The notes beneath the pieces were generated by a model. That model did not search any database. It saw only the letters and a list, made by a program, of their open reading frames with translations, and was not told the origin of the DNA. Shown here one piece after another: positions 25,071 to 48,345 of a stretch of 64,000 nucleotides of DNA; the first letter of the stretch is position 1, and the number at the start of each line of letters is the position of its first letter. A program made the position numbers and the translations under genes. Location of the stretch: contig NC_080066.1 of NCBI RefSeq assembly GCF_949987535.1, forward strand, positions 134,582,335 to 134,646,334, read 5' to 3'. The stretch comes from Balaenoptera acutorostrata (Eukaryota > Chordata > Mammalia > Artiodactyla > Balaenopteridae).

Positions 25071-25524
25071 TATGGAATCCACTTCATATTCCTCACTGGG
25101 AACTGATCTGGAGTTTGTTCTAGACTTACAGGGTTCCAGGTTTACAGGTGGTCAAGGATATCACTTCCAGGCAGCCTGGGAACAATGGCAAACTTTGGAG
25201 ATCTCAGAAAAAGAGAGGTACTTGCACGTTAAGAGATAATGCAGATGAAACTGGAGAAGAGCCACCAATCCTTGGTTCCTGGGCTTACATGAGATGATAA
25301 GGGCAATTCAAGGGAGAAAGAAAGCATTAGAATAGCCTTGCCACCTTTTAGGAAATCTCCAGATAGAAGTTAACCCGTTGGCATTTGTAGTCTTATAGCT
25401 CTAGTTTAGTTGATCATAGAGCAAGGACAACAACCTCCTATTAATCAACACCTCCTATTACATCTATATAAGTAAAACATGCCACACAGAACAGAACATT
25501 CACAATTTAAAAGCTCATATCTAG
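25071..25524. other. Unassigned intergenic sequence
   Basis: No gene, RNA or named repeat recognised. Confidence 0.45.
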
Positions 25525-25812
25525 GGACTTCCCTGCTGGTGCAGTGGTTAAGAATCCGCCTGCCAATGCAGGGAACATGGGTTTGATCCCTGGTCTGGAA
25601 AGATCCCACATGCCACGGAGCAACTAAGCCCGTGTGCCACAACTACTGAGCCTGTGCTCTAGAGCCTGTGAGCCACGACTACTGAGCCCACGTGCCACAA
25701 CTACTGAAGCCCACATGCCTAGAGCCCATGCTCCGCAACAAGAGAAGCCACCACAATGAGAAGCCCATGCATCGCAACGAAGAGTAGCCCCTGCACACCG
25801 CTCCCCACCACC
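25525..25812 (+). repeat. CHR-type SINE, long form, tail lost
   Basis: Begins gggacttccctgctggtgc and carries the repeated acaactactgagccc units. It stops at agtagcccctgcacaccgc without the usual gacccaa...A-rich tail, so the 3' end is deleted. Confidence 0.85.
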
Positions 25813-26184
25813 GCCAGCCACAAGTTTAGCCTGTGCTGATGGGGAGAAAAGGTTTGAATCAAATCTGAGACGGAATTTTTAAGAGGAACAGAACTGAATC
25901 TTAGTAACAGAAAAGGCACTTTTAACAACTAAGCAACTGACGTGTTATGGAAATATATCATTAAGGAAGCTTTCTAACCAGAGGGAAAAAGAGAGGCTTG
26001 ACAAGGAACAGAGGTAACAGTTTTTAAAAAAACAACCAAAAATTTGTTATAATATTCCGTTTGAGAATCCTTCATCAGACCAGTTACATAAATTAGAAAA
26101 ATATCAGATGGTGGTTAAGAGCTACGCAGAGAATGAGAACAGATGGGATGTGAGGATCAATGTGTTGCCACCTTAGGAAGGATG
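25813..26184. other. Unassigned intergenic sequence
   Basis: Nothing recognised. Confidence 0.45.
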
Positions 26185-26430
26185 ATAGGAAAGCCTCTGA
26201 GCGGCACCATTTAAGCTCAGTTCAGAATAAAGGAGCCAGCCACAGGAATATTGCAGGGCATGGGATGAGGGGTGTGCAGAGGGGAGAGTGGGCAATCTTC
26301 CCAGGAAGAAGCTACAGCTAGTGAGAAAGACTGAGCTTGCTGTTGGAGGAACAAAAATAAGGCAGCTTGGCTCAGGTGTAGTGGGCTAGAATAGGACAAA
26401 ATGAGATCAGAGAGGTATGCAGGGCTAGAT
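26185..26430 (+). repeat. Ancient interspersed repeat (same type as 10.5-17 kb)
   Basis: Shows aaggagccagccac and then gagatcagagaggtatgcag in the expected order of the unnamed old repeat. A minus-strand open frame across it is chance. Confidence 0.4.
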
Positions 26431-27352
26431 CTAGATGGCAGAACGAGAGAGTTGTACCGTCCCTGACGGCAGCAAGGCAAAGACACGTGTTTCTTGCAGG
26501 CCCTGCTCAAAATGCCAGACTGGAGAAACAAAGGGAGGGTAACAGAGTTGACTGCTAGAAGCCAAGACCTGGGAGGGACGGTTGTAAAGTCACCAGCCAT
26601 AGGGGGCATGACCTGAGTCAAGGGTCTTGCAGCCAAAGCCCCCACTGGGGGAACTGGCAAGGAACCCATGAAATCATTCCATGGGGGAAAAGAGTTGGTA
26701 TTTGACACTGGCCACGCCAGAGGACACCAACTCCAGGTTACATCTGTACCAGGTTAATAAGTCTTTTCCTGCTCCCTTATGTTGCCCCTTTCCTCCAATC
26801 CCCAAGGGCCCAAAGACAACTAGAGAATGGAGGAGCAAAGCAGGGCAATAATGTGGGACAGGCCACACCCCACGTCACACGGTGGGTTTCCCAGCCTGGA
26901 ACAAGCTTGAAGGAGGTGAAGTAGAGGAAAGGGAGATGGGAGGGAGGGAGCTTTAAAGAAAGTAAGATGTTGAAGTTCTGACATTAGACTAGACTGGAAT
27001 TTGTATTACCTGAAAAACTGCACATAATTCCATAATTCTTAAGAGCGACCAGAAAAGCTGTGGAGCCAGAGAATTCCTCCAGAGACAAGAAAAGAGATAA
27101 TCAAAAATGGCACTGGATTTCTCGGAGTGGTTGACCTTTTCTACCTTTTGCTTAGAGTTAGGCGCTTAGTTGGCATTTATGGAACCATACTGCCATCAAG
27201 CAGAGATTGTTTCTGTCAGAGCCAGTTACCAGGTCTCAAGGGACGGAGACAGCCACAGGGCTGGAAGGAACTGGCCCCGTGGGGACTGCCGGCAGTGGGG
27301 GGGGGGGTTGTTTTGTCCTGAGGGTGCACCTGGGCAATGGGCTCCTGGCCGT

Positions 27353-27412
<60 letters not shown>

Positions 27413-29465
27413 AAGAAGATGCTATATTTAGTCCAACAAACAGCAGACTTCATGGTTTAAATGGCATTTGAGATACTTTTTGAAGATCACTGATTTTGGC
27501 AGGCGGCAGCAGCTTGGGGAAAAGGTGTTTCTGTTGGGGGGGGATAGGGCCAGGGCATGTTTGTATAAAAGCTGGGTTGGAGATAGTGTAAATGTAGGGA
27601 ATAGGGGCAGATGAAACCAGAGGTAGCACTGGGATTAGGTACTTTATGCAAGTGAACAGACATGTCCATATTGACTTAAGTAATGGAGGGAGGGTTTCTA
27701 GTAAGGATAGACACGCAGAGGAACCCAGAAAAAGCTGACCAACCAACCAGGCCTCAGAAAGAGGGGGACTCTGAAGAGTGGCCCTGGATCAAAGGAGGCT
27801 CTAGGAACCTAGAAGCCAGGAGGGTGGCCCTTCAATTCAGGGCTCCATCTTTAACATGATTCAGCTGCTCACTGCACACCTGCTTCATTCTATACCTCCC
27901 CAGCTGCCATCTTCTTTCCCTCTGCTCTGTAGGTTGCACTTGGCCTCTTCTCCATCTAATAGCATTCTTCCAAGTTCAGCTCCCACTGCTAATGGCCTCA
28001 TTCAAGAGAATGAGATCATCGTCCCAATATCAGGAATTGAACTATAATTGAATTGTACCTCTTTATAAAGTAACAAGACTGACACTGGGAAAGCAGTTGG
28101 CCCAGCTCAGTGTTTGGTACCAGTTAGGCAACATCTTAGAGGCTGGTGGCCCTTGGGAGAGATCCTGTGTGTACTGACGATGGGGAGGGAGCTGCAGACA
28201 GGAAAGTACAGCCATGTGGGACAAATCATGGCTGCCTAAAGGCTTGCCCCTTCAGCAAGGAGCAGTGGCCAGGGGTATTTCTACCTAACAAAGGTCTGTG
28301 GTGTATTGGGATCCGCCATTCATTACAGGTAAGGAATAGGTCACACTACTGCAGGACTTAATTCCAGGGTAACAGAATCTATACTCAATTGTGTAGGTAA
28401 CAGTGTCTAGAAACCACCGCCCCCCCCTCGGTGACACACACACACACATGGCCTTCCCCCTGCTTTGTCAGGGCACCACAAGGTGGCTTTTGGATGCAAC
28501 CTAGACATTCTGCTTTTTCTTTCCTGTAATTGGAAAAGAGGGTTACCTCAGCAGGGAGCTTTCATGTAGCCTAGGGGCAGATCTCAAGCAAAGGATGAGA
28601 GAACTCCCTGATGCTCAGCGATAGGATCTTTCATCTAACTGGCTTCCCAACATAGCTAAAAATACACCCCACAAGGAGAGAGTACCCACTCAGGGTGCGC
28701 CCTCATGCAAATGAGAGTGGGCCCTCCCTGAGGGTAAGTGATTAGAATGCTTTTTGCTGCTGAAAACTGAAAAGGACAAAAAGACAGTGAAGGTGAAAAA
28801 ATTTAGGAGCTGGCCGTTTGAGTAGCTAAATGGCTAAATTTGAGAAATAAGGAAGATGTTTCCTCTGGCCAATTCTCCTTGTGAGATTCTTGAATATAGG
28901 AAGGCAAAAATAGCTCCTTTCACAACTGTAAACAAACTGTGACTACTACATAGTCAATCACAAGAAGTATATGGTAAAGTCTAAATACTATGTAAGTACT
29001 GTTGATTTGTATTCATTCAATAGATACCCACGACACACAAACCACGGACAGTAGTCTGTGATATAGGCAGAATGGGTCTTTAACGGACGTTTAATAAATG
29101 GTGATAAACTATATTCAATAAAAGATCCTTCAATTTAATTTGATTTCTTACAAAATACACAGACCCTCTAACTTAGTCTTCCCTTTGAAAGCAAGGGTTC
29201 ATCATTTGAAATAATGCCCTCTGCCCCTACAAACAAACCATTTTAGTATCAGACCAAGTTTTAGAAATTTTTATAATCTCATTATATTTTCCCTCCCCGC
29301 TTCCTACTTTTGCCAAGTGATCCGCTTACTTTGCCTCTTGCTTTTTCCAGATAAAGTAAACAACTGAATCTGTGTGGTTCACACAGATGCCACAATTGAG
29401 CCAGGCAGGTAACAGTAACTCCAAAAGGGAAAGGAGGCGAGTAAACAATGAAAAGCTAGAAGTCC
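26431..29465. other. Intergenic sequence 3' of GMFB
   Basis: Three kilobases between an old repeat and the GMFB poly(A) site. It contains a long TG microsatellite (27355-27409), a short CA run near 28436, and short G runs. I recognise no exon, RNA gene or confident repeat family. Confidence 0.5.
27355..27409. repeat. (TG)n microsatellite
   Basis: About 27 uninterrupted TG units, long enough to be polymorphic between individuals. Confidence 0.95.
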
Positions 29466-32400
29466 TTTCATGTTAACATTTTATTTAAACCAGTACAAGC
29501 ACCATGCTTAACAGAAGACTGTCCAAAATAAACATGCAATACGAACTCGCACAGACTGAAACCACAGCTTCAGAAGTTGTGCCAGCTGTTGATTTTGTTA
29601 AACGATGACAGGAAACTGTTAAAATTCACAAGACTAAACCATTAATGTTTCAAGCCTCCTGAATGAGATTACATTGGACCACCTAAATCAGTGGGAACTA
29701 CCCTGGCATGTTAGTGATCTCAAACAATATTCAAGTAATTACACATGTATGAACTATACTCCAAAAAGCGAGAAAACAGTTTCTATCACAACCTTAATGT
29801 AGTTGTTTTAAATGTCATAGGAAGATGATCACTGATTTGAGATGTCAAATGGCATAATAAGAAACAAGTTTCTCAAGAATATTCAACTTGGGAGCACTGA
29901 TGTTAAGTGGCCTAAAAGAGTTACATTTTCCCAGAAATACAAAATAAGATTCGTCCAGAAATGTTTGAGACACTTCTTCACATAAGTTGTAAAGGCTCAA
30001 ATTCTGTAGATTCCAGTATTATCAGTCTATTGAACAAACAGGGAAAGCAACCGTACTAAGAATATTTGAATTGATAGATTACGAGTTACTCTCTACTTCC
30101 ACCAAATATCAGCATTGCAACTCTTATGAAAATATCTTTTCATCACTAGTCCACATTATGGATTAATGACATTGCTCGTGTTTTAAGGTAGTCCAGACAT
30201 TTTTAAGAACGCCTTCCTTACTATCTATATGAGTGGGGAACAAAGACAGCCAAATTTAATTTGGCAATAAACTCCTTTAACTGGAAAATTTTTAAAGTGT
30301 CAGACCAGGATACAGTTTATGGCTACGTTCGACTCCTGAAAATAGGAGACAAAAAGGGAGAGAAAAGTGCTGACGTTTTGCTACAAAGATCATTTAGTAA
30401 TGACAATACAAAATTCAGCAACACCCTCTTAAACAAGAGTATGTTTAACTGCACTAGGCATTTAGTAAACTTTTTAGAAATAGACAATTTGAACATTTAT
30501 TTTAGAAGTCAATTGAACAAAAACAGCCAGTCAAACAACTTTTTTCCTAACATAATTGCTTCAATACCAGAACAAAGTGAATACTATTCAAAACTCTTTG
30601 ACATTTTGGAATTTCAGCACAGTAACCTGAGAACAGTTTTCTTCATATGTCATTTATGTTGCCACAAAAACCATATAAAAACATGCTGTGATTACGAGTC
30701 AGTTCTATTTTGACAACATTAGATGCTATGCAGAACTTATACAAGGCCAACAATTTCAAAACTAATGGTGACTTAGAAGACCATGAAGGAGGTTCCCAGG
30801 AAAAAAGCTGCTGCCAAAAAGGAAAGATTAAGTTTGAAGGCTGAATGGGAATGGCTGTACCAGAAATGGAATGTAAAAACTGGAATTACAAAATCTGGAG
30901 TTACTATTAGGGAGAAGGCAGAAAAAGAGATTAAATAGGAAATATACTTAGAACAATGCAAAATTTGGTTAGATGAAAGGGAAATATATATAAAAAACAG
31001 AGAACACTCTAAGACAAGGAATCTATAACTCTCCCTATAGGACCAAGGAAGTGAAAAAAATGTTCTACTGATCCCCTAACCTCATCTATTGTCTTGCAAA
31101 AATATATGTTATCGATAAGGAGTCAGACAAGCTCAAAAAAGCATGGTTTATCACAGCTCTTTGTCCCTGTTAGAGAACAGGGGAACTGAGAGTTCTGTGT
31201 ATGGAGGTCAATATTATCTGACATTATGGAGGACCTTCCAATTAAATTAAAAAAACAACAACAACAAAAACACCTAAAATGTGAAAGACAAAATAAGGAA
31301 CCTCACTAAAAAATACATTCTTGCAGCCCTAGATTCTCTTATTGCTGTGAGCCTGATGAAACAAAATCTCATTTCCTTCATTCAAAAACATTAGAAGAAG
31401 TGTCCAGTCACTTGGATTACATTTGCATTTCTGCAGAATTATAAGCATTATTCTCCAATATCAAAATAGCTGTTTAAAGAATTCTTAAACTTCCTGGGTG
31501 AAGTTCTCTCTCTCTGGAAATTGGAATAAAGAACCTTTCCCATTCCTTAACCAAAACAAATACCCCCTCTAGCACTTCCTCATCTCCAACTAACTTCCTA
31601 TTGCTTCCTGTTTTTTAGATTAGTGAAGCCAAACAGTGTTGCAACAGAAGATTCAATATTGTGAAAATTCCAACTATCTTCACCTCTTTATTAAAGTTGG
31701 CACAGAAACCTTAAAAAAAAAATGCAAAGCACATATGAATGGGAGATACGCCAACATAAAAAAAAAAAGCCTTTGCTAGTTCTGAAATGATTAAGATATT
31801 CTTAACATAAGAATTCACTCACCAAATCTGGGTAGTCTTTAGAGTCTCAAGACCTTTTGTCAAATTAATGTCAAGATAATCTTAAACAGTTACTCATATG
31901 TTTTTAAAGTACACTATATATCAGAATCCTTGCTTTAAAAATGCCAAGGATGCCATCAAGACAGGTGTCCAGTTTAGAATATCTTCTCACATTTAGGATG
32001 TAAGATGAGATTTCTATTGATGTGTTAATGTTATTAACTATGGCCAAGGTTTTAAGATAACCATTTTTTTTTCCTATGGCACAAAACTAATCACAAATAT
32101 GCCCCAAATTATAACTCTCAACTGCCATATATTCACCAATGCAAGTAGATAGTTGGAATTTTTAAAATATCAAGTTGATTTTATTACAAATTTCAGATAC
32201 ACATATTAGAAAATTGTTTTACTTGGACCCTTTACAAAAGTATTAATTTCACCAAATCTGGAATACTGGCAGTGTAAAAGTCTTAAACTAAATTTAAAGC
32301 TAACAAATCAAAGGCACAGTATTAACACACGTAAAATAACTAATAGTCACAGGACAACATTAAGAGGTGCTTTATAAATAAAGTGTTATTAACCTAGATT

Positions 32401-33126
32401 CAAAACTATCTAGAAATGACACAACCAGGAATGAGGCCTTTAATTAGTTACAATCCATCAATTTCTAAGACTAAAATGCTATTTTCCATAAGAAGAGAAC
32501 CTAATAGTCATAACTTTATTATAAAATCTAACTTCCAGACCTTAAGAACAAGCGATTGATGAAAAGTTTCTGGACTTGATTAAAAGGATATAGAAAATTA
32601 AGAAGGCATGGAATTGATGAAAAAAATGCTTGTAATGCAGATTATACTATAGTAAGTTATTATTCATGGCTCAAAATTGGGTCACTCAAGTCTTCTATCC
32701 CAAATTGATTTCAAAGATTTGACAAGTGATAATATGCTATTTTCATATATAAACTAATATCCAGTATTTGTCAAAAGGAGGCAACTGTTGTCTATCACAA
32801 TCTAATACCCACTTTCCAATGGTGTCTGTAAATAGTAACAAATTCTGAACCGTAAGTTATAGAAATTAGTCACAAGAGTGCAAAAAGTCCCTGGAGAGAA
32901 AGTAGTCCACCTAACAATTACAAATATAAGGAAACACTTTACAAAGTTTCATTACTATGAAGATGATTTCCCCTTTGTTCAAACTTTGAACAAATGAAGA
33001 ATTTTTCTTTACTGCAGGTAACAAACTGTAAATAACAGTGCATTTTTAGGCATAAATAAGTATTTATGTCTGGTTCCAGTATGGTCAGGTTAATACATAA
33101 ATACTTTAGAAACACAGAAGTTCACA
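29466..33126 (-). other. GMFB: GMFB 3' untranslated region
   Basis: About 3.7 kb from the stop codon to the poly(A) site. With the coding sequence this gives a messenger of about 4.1-4.2 kb, the size I recall for GMFB. It is AT-rich and free of any SINE or L1 that I can recognise. Many AT-rich stretches could bind stability factors, but none can be assigned. The plus-strand open frame at 30261-30713 lies opposite it and is judged to be chance. Confidence 0.8.
29480..29485 (-). promoter_or_regulatory. GMFB: GMFB polyadenylation signal
   Basis: AATAAA on the minus strand, followed downstream by T-rich sequence (ttttcattgttt on the minus strand, near 29450). No repeat separates it from the gene. 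The cleavage site is inferred to lie near 29460-29470. Confidence 0.7.
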
Positions 33127-43274
<10,148 letters not shown>

Positions 43275-43405
43275 TTTCCTTCCGGCCGTCAGCAGCTTTT
43301 CGCCTTCCCTCGGGTCCCTTTAAGAATGGCGCGACGGCCGCCTCCCTTCCTGCCCGGCGCCTGGCAGAGCCGCCCCAACCAAGCTACGCGGCAGCGGCAG
43401 ACCGG

Positions 43406-43413
43406 CACGTGAC
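43406..43413. promoter_or_regulatory. E-box, USF/TFE type
   Basis: CACGTGAC, whose complement is GTCACGTG, the core bound by USF and MiT/TFE factors. It lies in the GMFB CpG island. Binding is inferred, not shown. Confidence 0.45.
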
Positions 43414-43470
43414 GGCGGACGGCGGGCTGCGCGGCTCAAAATTAGCCGAAACGCGAACGCCCGCTTGCTG

Positions 43471-45130
43471 TTCAACTACTGTAGGGGAGGATGCCCTGTT
43501 TGATTGGGAGTGGGCGACCGTGCCAAAATACACTTAAAGCCAGTTTTTGCTTCCTTTTAACTTTCCTCAAGCTCTGAGATCAATTTCCTGGTGACATGAT
43601 TAAGTCAACGATTTCAGTGGTAAATGTGTGCGTTAACCCTGGCTTCCCTCCCACCCTCTCCGGAACCCTACCCCCGACTCCCACCAGCTTCTGGGATTTG
43701 GTTAATACATTTCTTTTCTCAATGGTGTTTATTTATTGAAGTATGATTGAATGATGATTGATGTCTAGATGAGTGCTCTCATGAGCCGTTGTCTAATCGC
43801 GCATTAAGAAGTTTCTGTAGGAGGTGCCGACTTATTGGAGCAAGTTTACTTTTGAATATGGTGGGGAAAGTAGTTTAGAAGAAGTAAGGTTCGAACTCAG
43901 AATTCATACAGGTGCCTTCAATGAAAGAAGCTGCGTGAGGCAAGATCTCACGGTGTTTACAGCTTATCCCCCAACTGCTAGCATGATGCCCCGTCCATAG
44001 TAGATGCTCAATTCATATTTGCCGAAAGAGTGAAAGAAGCAAAGAAAAAGAAAATTCCAGAACATGCTCCCACTTCCATCCTTCTTCATTAGTATTAGAC
44101 TGAATTATTAGAGTTTTTAAAGTTTGTGTTTAATATTAAATTTAATGAATTGTTAGCATGTTAATAAGTAGCATTAAATCAGAGTTCAAAATATATAAAT
44201 TAATTTGATACAATACCTATGGTTTCTCATAAATTAGAAAACTAGAAGGATTAGCTATAAGAAATTCCACAGCTCAACTACATTCTCTTAGTGATCTGCC
44301 CCCCTGCCCCAATACTTTTTACTAGGACAAGGGAACTGGTAAATTTGACATGTAGTACCATATAAGAAATGGTGGAAGAGAAAATGATTTTTACCGGTCC
44401 GTGATCAGTTATATTAGACTTTAACAAAGATTCTCCCCCACCCCCATCTTTTCCCATCTCTTCTCTCCACCTACAGGAGGAATTGGAGGAAAAAGTGAGA
44501 AAATTAACATTTAGATACATGACATTTCGCCTGGTAAATAGTAAAGCCATTGTTTTCCTCTTTCATGTTGTTCTTTTAATGTTTCCCAAATGTTAATGGC
44601 TATGAAATGGGCTGGTCTCATGTTAGACCCAGAGAGGTTGGGCAGAGTAGTACACTGACAAGAAAAGGACAATGATGAAAATGTGATTTATTTTATTATG
44701 TGGGAGGTGTAAAATGAATATAGACTATGTACAGAAATTTTACTTGAACTCAGTCTGTAGAATATTCTTTGAACCAGGAAAAAAAATTACATCTATTTTA
44801 AATGAGGTTTGGGAATGCTGTTTGGACTTGGGTTATTCCGAGGGGGAAAAGTTCAAACTGTTTTCTAGCACTTTTCTGCCTGGGTAGCCCCTGTTAAAAA
44901 CTCAAGAACCTATAAATACTAAGCTGTGTTGAGGTCACTGAAATGTGTTTTATCTCAGGGAAGCATTTGACATCAAGACAAGATCAGGGTCGAAAGGAAA
45001 GGAGTATTCTAATGAAAAATCGAGGGAAGATCAGAATTAGAATAATCTTTTCTGGCCTGAATTTTTCTAAGTCCTCCATTCTCTGTATTGGCAGCCATGC
45101 TAAAGTGTTTCTATTATGTACATATTCTTA
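43471..45130. other. Intergenic, upstream of GMFB
   Basis: Mostly AT-rich. A stretch at about 43940-44035 resembles an L2/MIR3 end (catgatgccccgtccatag then gatgctcaattcat). Nothing else recognised. Confidence 0.5.
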
Positions 45131-45690
45131 CTTATTCATTCATGCAACAAATAGTTATTGAGGACCCATTGGCTCTGTCCTGGTGCCAAGATCCAAAACA
45201 GACTAAAATCCCTACCATCCTAGAACTAACATTCTAATGGGGGGGGGGAGGAGGTAACAGACAATAGCACAGTAAATTAGTAAATATTATAAGTTAGAAG
45301 GTGATCAGTGCTGGGGGAAAGAATTGGAAAAGGGAGATTGGGAGTGCAGGGTATGAGGGATTTTTATTTTAAATAGGGAAGTCGTCCTAGTCTTCACTAG
45401 GAAGGTCATGTCTGAACAAAGATTTGAAACTGTGGGGATTAAGCATGTTGATATCTGGAGGAACATCCCACACAGAGGGAATAGCACTGCAAAGGCCCTG
45501 AGGCAGAAGCATGCATGTTGTTACAGGGGACAAAACAGCGGTCAAATGACTGGAGTGAGTTGTAGATGTGGTCAGAGGGATTAGAGGGCTGGATTCTGTA
45601 CAGCCTTGTAAATAATCACAAGGACGTGCCATTGGAGAGACTGAGCAGGGGAGTGACGTGACCTGCTATGCATTTTAGCAGAATCATTCT

Positions 45691-46036
45691 TTTTAACAAT
45701 TTTTTAAAATTAATTTATATTTTTAATCTATTTTTGGCTGCGTTGGGTCTTCGTTGCTGTGCGCGGGCTTTCTCTAGTTGCGGTGAGCTGGGGCTACTCT
45801 TCGTTGCGGTGGCTTCTCTTGTTGCAGAGCACGGGCTCTAAGCACACGGGCTTCAGCAGGTGTGGCACGCGGGCTCAGTAGTTGCGGCTCGCGGGCTCTA
45901 GAGCGCAGGCTCAGTAGTTGTGGCGCACGGGCTTAGTTGCTCCGTGGCATGTGGGATCTTCCCGGACCAGAGCTCGAACCCGTGTCCCCTGCGTTGGCAG
46001 GCGGATTCTTAAGCACTGCGCCACCAGGGAAGCCCC
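45691..46036 (-). repeat. CHR-type SINE, long form, diverged target duplication
   Basis: Complete minus-strand copy with the head at about 46015-46036. Flanked by tagcagaatcattct (45676-45690) and tagtagaatcattct (46037-46051), one mismatch in 15. Confidence 0.9.
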
Positions 46037-46099
46037 TAGTAGAATCATTCTGACTTCAGTGTCCTTCTAAAAGGATCCTTCTGTTGTGTTTGTAGGGAT

Positions 46100-47575
46100 A
46101 AAGTGACTTCCAGAGCCAGCCAAGATGGAGTAAGTAAGTTGCAGTCTTTCTCTCCCATTGATTACAACTAAAAGCTCTGGAGAGAATATGAAAAACAACT
46201 ACCAGAGGACTCTGACGAGTAAATAATAGCAAAATAGCTAGTGGATTGAGAAAGGAAGTGTTTTGATCACCTCTTCTTCATCCTGTTTGTGAGGGAGGGA
46301 TTCTTGCCCTAGGATTATGGAGATGGCTGAACACACAACACCCAATACTGGACAGGTGAAATTGACAGCAGTTTTTTAGTCACATACACTCACAGTCTGG
46401 GGGAGGGGAACACCAAATGCTATGCCCTGGGGAACAGAGTGAACAACAAGAGGCTGTGGGAGGCAGGCTTTGTAGCATCAAGAGGGTGAGATGCCCCCTG
46501 GTCCTGCGGGAGGATGTGACTGGCTTATTTGAATAATTCCAGGAGCTGGAAGGAAACTGAAACCTGGTACTCAGGGATAAGCAGGCACTGTGCCTGGTCC
46601 CCTTGATAAGGAGGGTTGTTTGGCTAGGGGACCTTGTCCGTGGGAGAGGAGTGGGGATAGAAACTAGCAGTTAGGTCATTCCCGATTTCACCAGATATCA
46701 AGGCAACACATAATATTACACCTTAATTTTAGGCCTTACACAGCAGGAACTCAGAACTTGACAAATGACTGGTATTGTGCTGGTAAGTTTTCTAGTTCTT
46801 TTTCCTCGTTTACTGCCTGACTTGAGAGTGGTCTGAATCAGCGAAGCAGCGACAGCAAAACCTCCAAAAGGAACCCTTCCTTCTAGCCTGGGGATGGTGA
46901 AAAGGGGCCCCTGGGAAAGGAGTGTGTGGAAGGAAACTCCTTTTTTTTTCTCCTAGCCCTGCCCTGAGGGCAACACCAATCAACTTGGCACTGTTATAGC
47001 AGGGCAGGGGCTCAAGCACCTAAAACCCTGAGAGAAAATCCATTTTTCTGCATAGAGGAATTTGAAAAAAGGTCCCTGTTATACAAAAATTGATGGCGGT
47101 ATCCCAGTTATTTTTTTTTCTCCCTTTTCTCTTGTCACTTTACCTGAAGGACAGGCTCAGTCACGCAGACTGACACAGCGGTGTAGAGGGCAAATATTCT
47201 GGAAGCTCCCCATCTTTCAGGCCAGAAGAACGGGGAAAGGGGCCTCTGGGAGTCAGAGGGTGTAGAGGAAATCCTGAAGAGGAGAGACTGGGATTGACAC
47301 CGGGCACATACCCAAGTTCCACATGTGCAGAACACACCCACAGGAGCATGGCAAAGACTTTGAGAGCTTAACTGCAATATAAACCACTGCCAAGACTCAG
47401 ATTAAGCCCAGAGTGGCTCATGTGACGGACAGACCCAAACAGCATAGTAAAGACGTTGAAGATTGAGCTGCCATTCTGTATCCTGGTTGTGGTGATAGGA
47501 ACTGTACACTGGACATAATGAATTTTTCTGTATTTAAATTAAAACTTAAAATTTTAAAAAGTAAAAAAAAAAAAA
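46100..47575 (+). mobile_element. Retroelement-like insertion with poly(A) tail (uncertain)
   Basis: Begins with an L1-5'-UTR-like phrase (gagccagccaagatggag). It ends with an L1-3'-like phrase (cctggttgtggtgatagg, gaactgtacact) and a 13-A tail at about 47563-47575. No ORF2 lies between, so it could be an internally deleted L1 or another family. It sits inside the ancient repeat. Confidence 0.35.
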
Positions 47576-47718
47576 TGAAGAACCAACTGTGGGAAATAGA
47601 GAAGCAAGGAAACCAGCCAGGAGACTATTGTAGTAATCCAGGGAATACATGGCCTGGACCAAGGTGGAAACAGTGATTTGGTGAGAAGTACCCAGAACTA
47701 ATAAGAATTTTCTGTATA

Positions 47719-47925
47719 AGGGTTTCTCAACTTCAGAAATATTGACATATGGAGGTGGATAATTCCCTGCAGTGGGTAGGCTGCGCTGGGCATTGGGGAG
47801 TGTTTGGCAGCAACCCTGTCCTCTACCCACTAGACACTAGTAGCCCCTCAACCAAAATGTGGCCAGACATTGTCAAATGGTGTCAGGGCCCAAAGGTGAG
47901 GATTCACCCCCAGTTGAGAATGGCT
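47719..47925 (-). mobile_element. MER5A-type hAT-Charlie element
   Basis: Reads as inverted MER5A: gggtttctcaacttcag, then ctctacccactagacac, ccagacattgtcaaatg and ccagttgagaatggctg. Confidence 0.8.
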
Positions 47926-48345
47926 GTTCTAGGTGAATGCCTTAAGCTTTGGGCCACAGACTAAGCACCACATTAGTCATCAGTGTTGGCTCAGTTGGAG
48001 CAGGCTTCAGGTGGGCTCCTAACACTTAGTACATACAGATGACAGAAGCCTAACATCGAAGACCGTGAAAGTTTTTTTTTACTAGAGGGACTTGGAGGTT
48101 CGATGGGCTACAAAAGGTTAGGTTCTGCCAAAGGACTATAAGATTTTTCACAGTTCCTGTCATCTATGAGATCATACCCAAATTGCACATTCATTCAATT
48201 CTGTTGTGCAGTGATTGTCTCAAAGTTTGAAACTCAAAGTCATGATGCTTATCATATTCCTCTTGGTGTCTCCAAAACAGAGATAAATTTGACCTTCCAG
48301 GAAATAATGTGGGAGATAGAAAGTCCATATAAAATGAATGAAGGG

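Larger units (their letters stand above)
45131..47718 (+). repeat. Ancient interspersed repeat, interrupted copy
   Basis: Pieces at 45131-45690, 46052-46100 and about 47576-47718 read in order: attgaggacccattggctc, ccctaccatcctagaac, ggtgatcagtgctggg, gcaaaggccctgaggc, ggggagtgacgtgacc, then agactattgtagtaatccag. A SINE and a composite element split it. Confidence 0.5.

Noticed and set aside
26217..26708. 163-codon minus-strand open frame
   Set aside because: It overlaps an ancient repeat and shows no conserved family features.
30261..30713. 150-codon plus-strand open frame opposite the GMFB 3' UTR
   Set aside because: It opens with TTG, not ATG. Its composition is that of AT-rich noncoding DNA, and no domain or family resemblance is visible.
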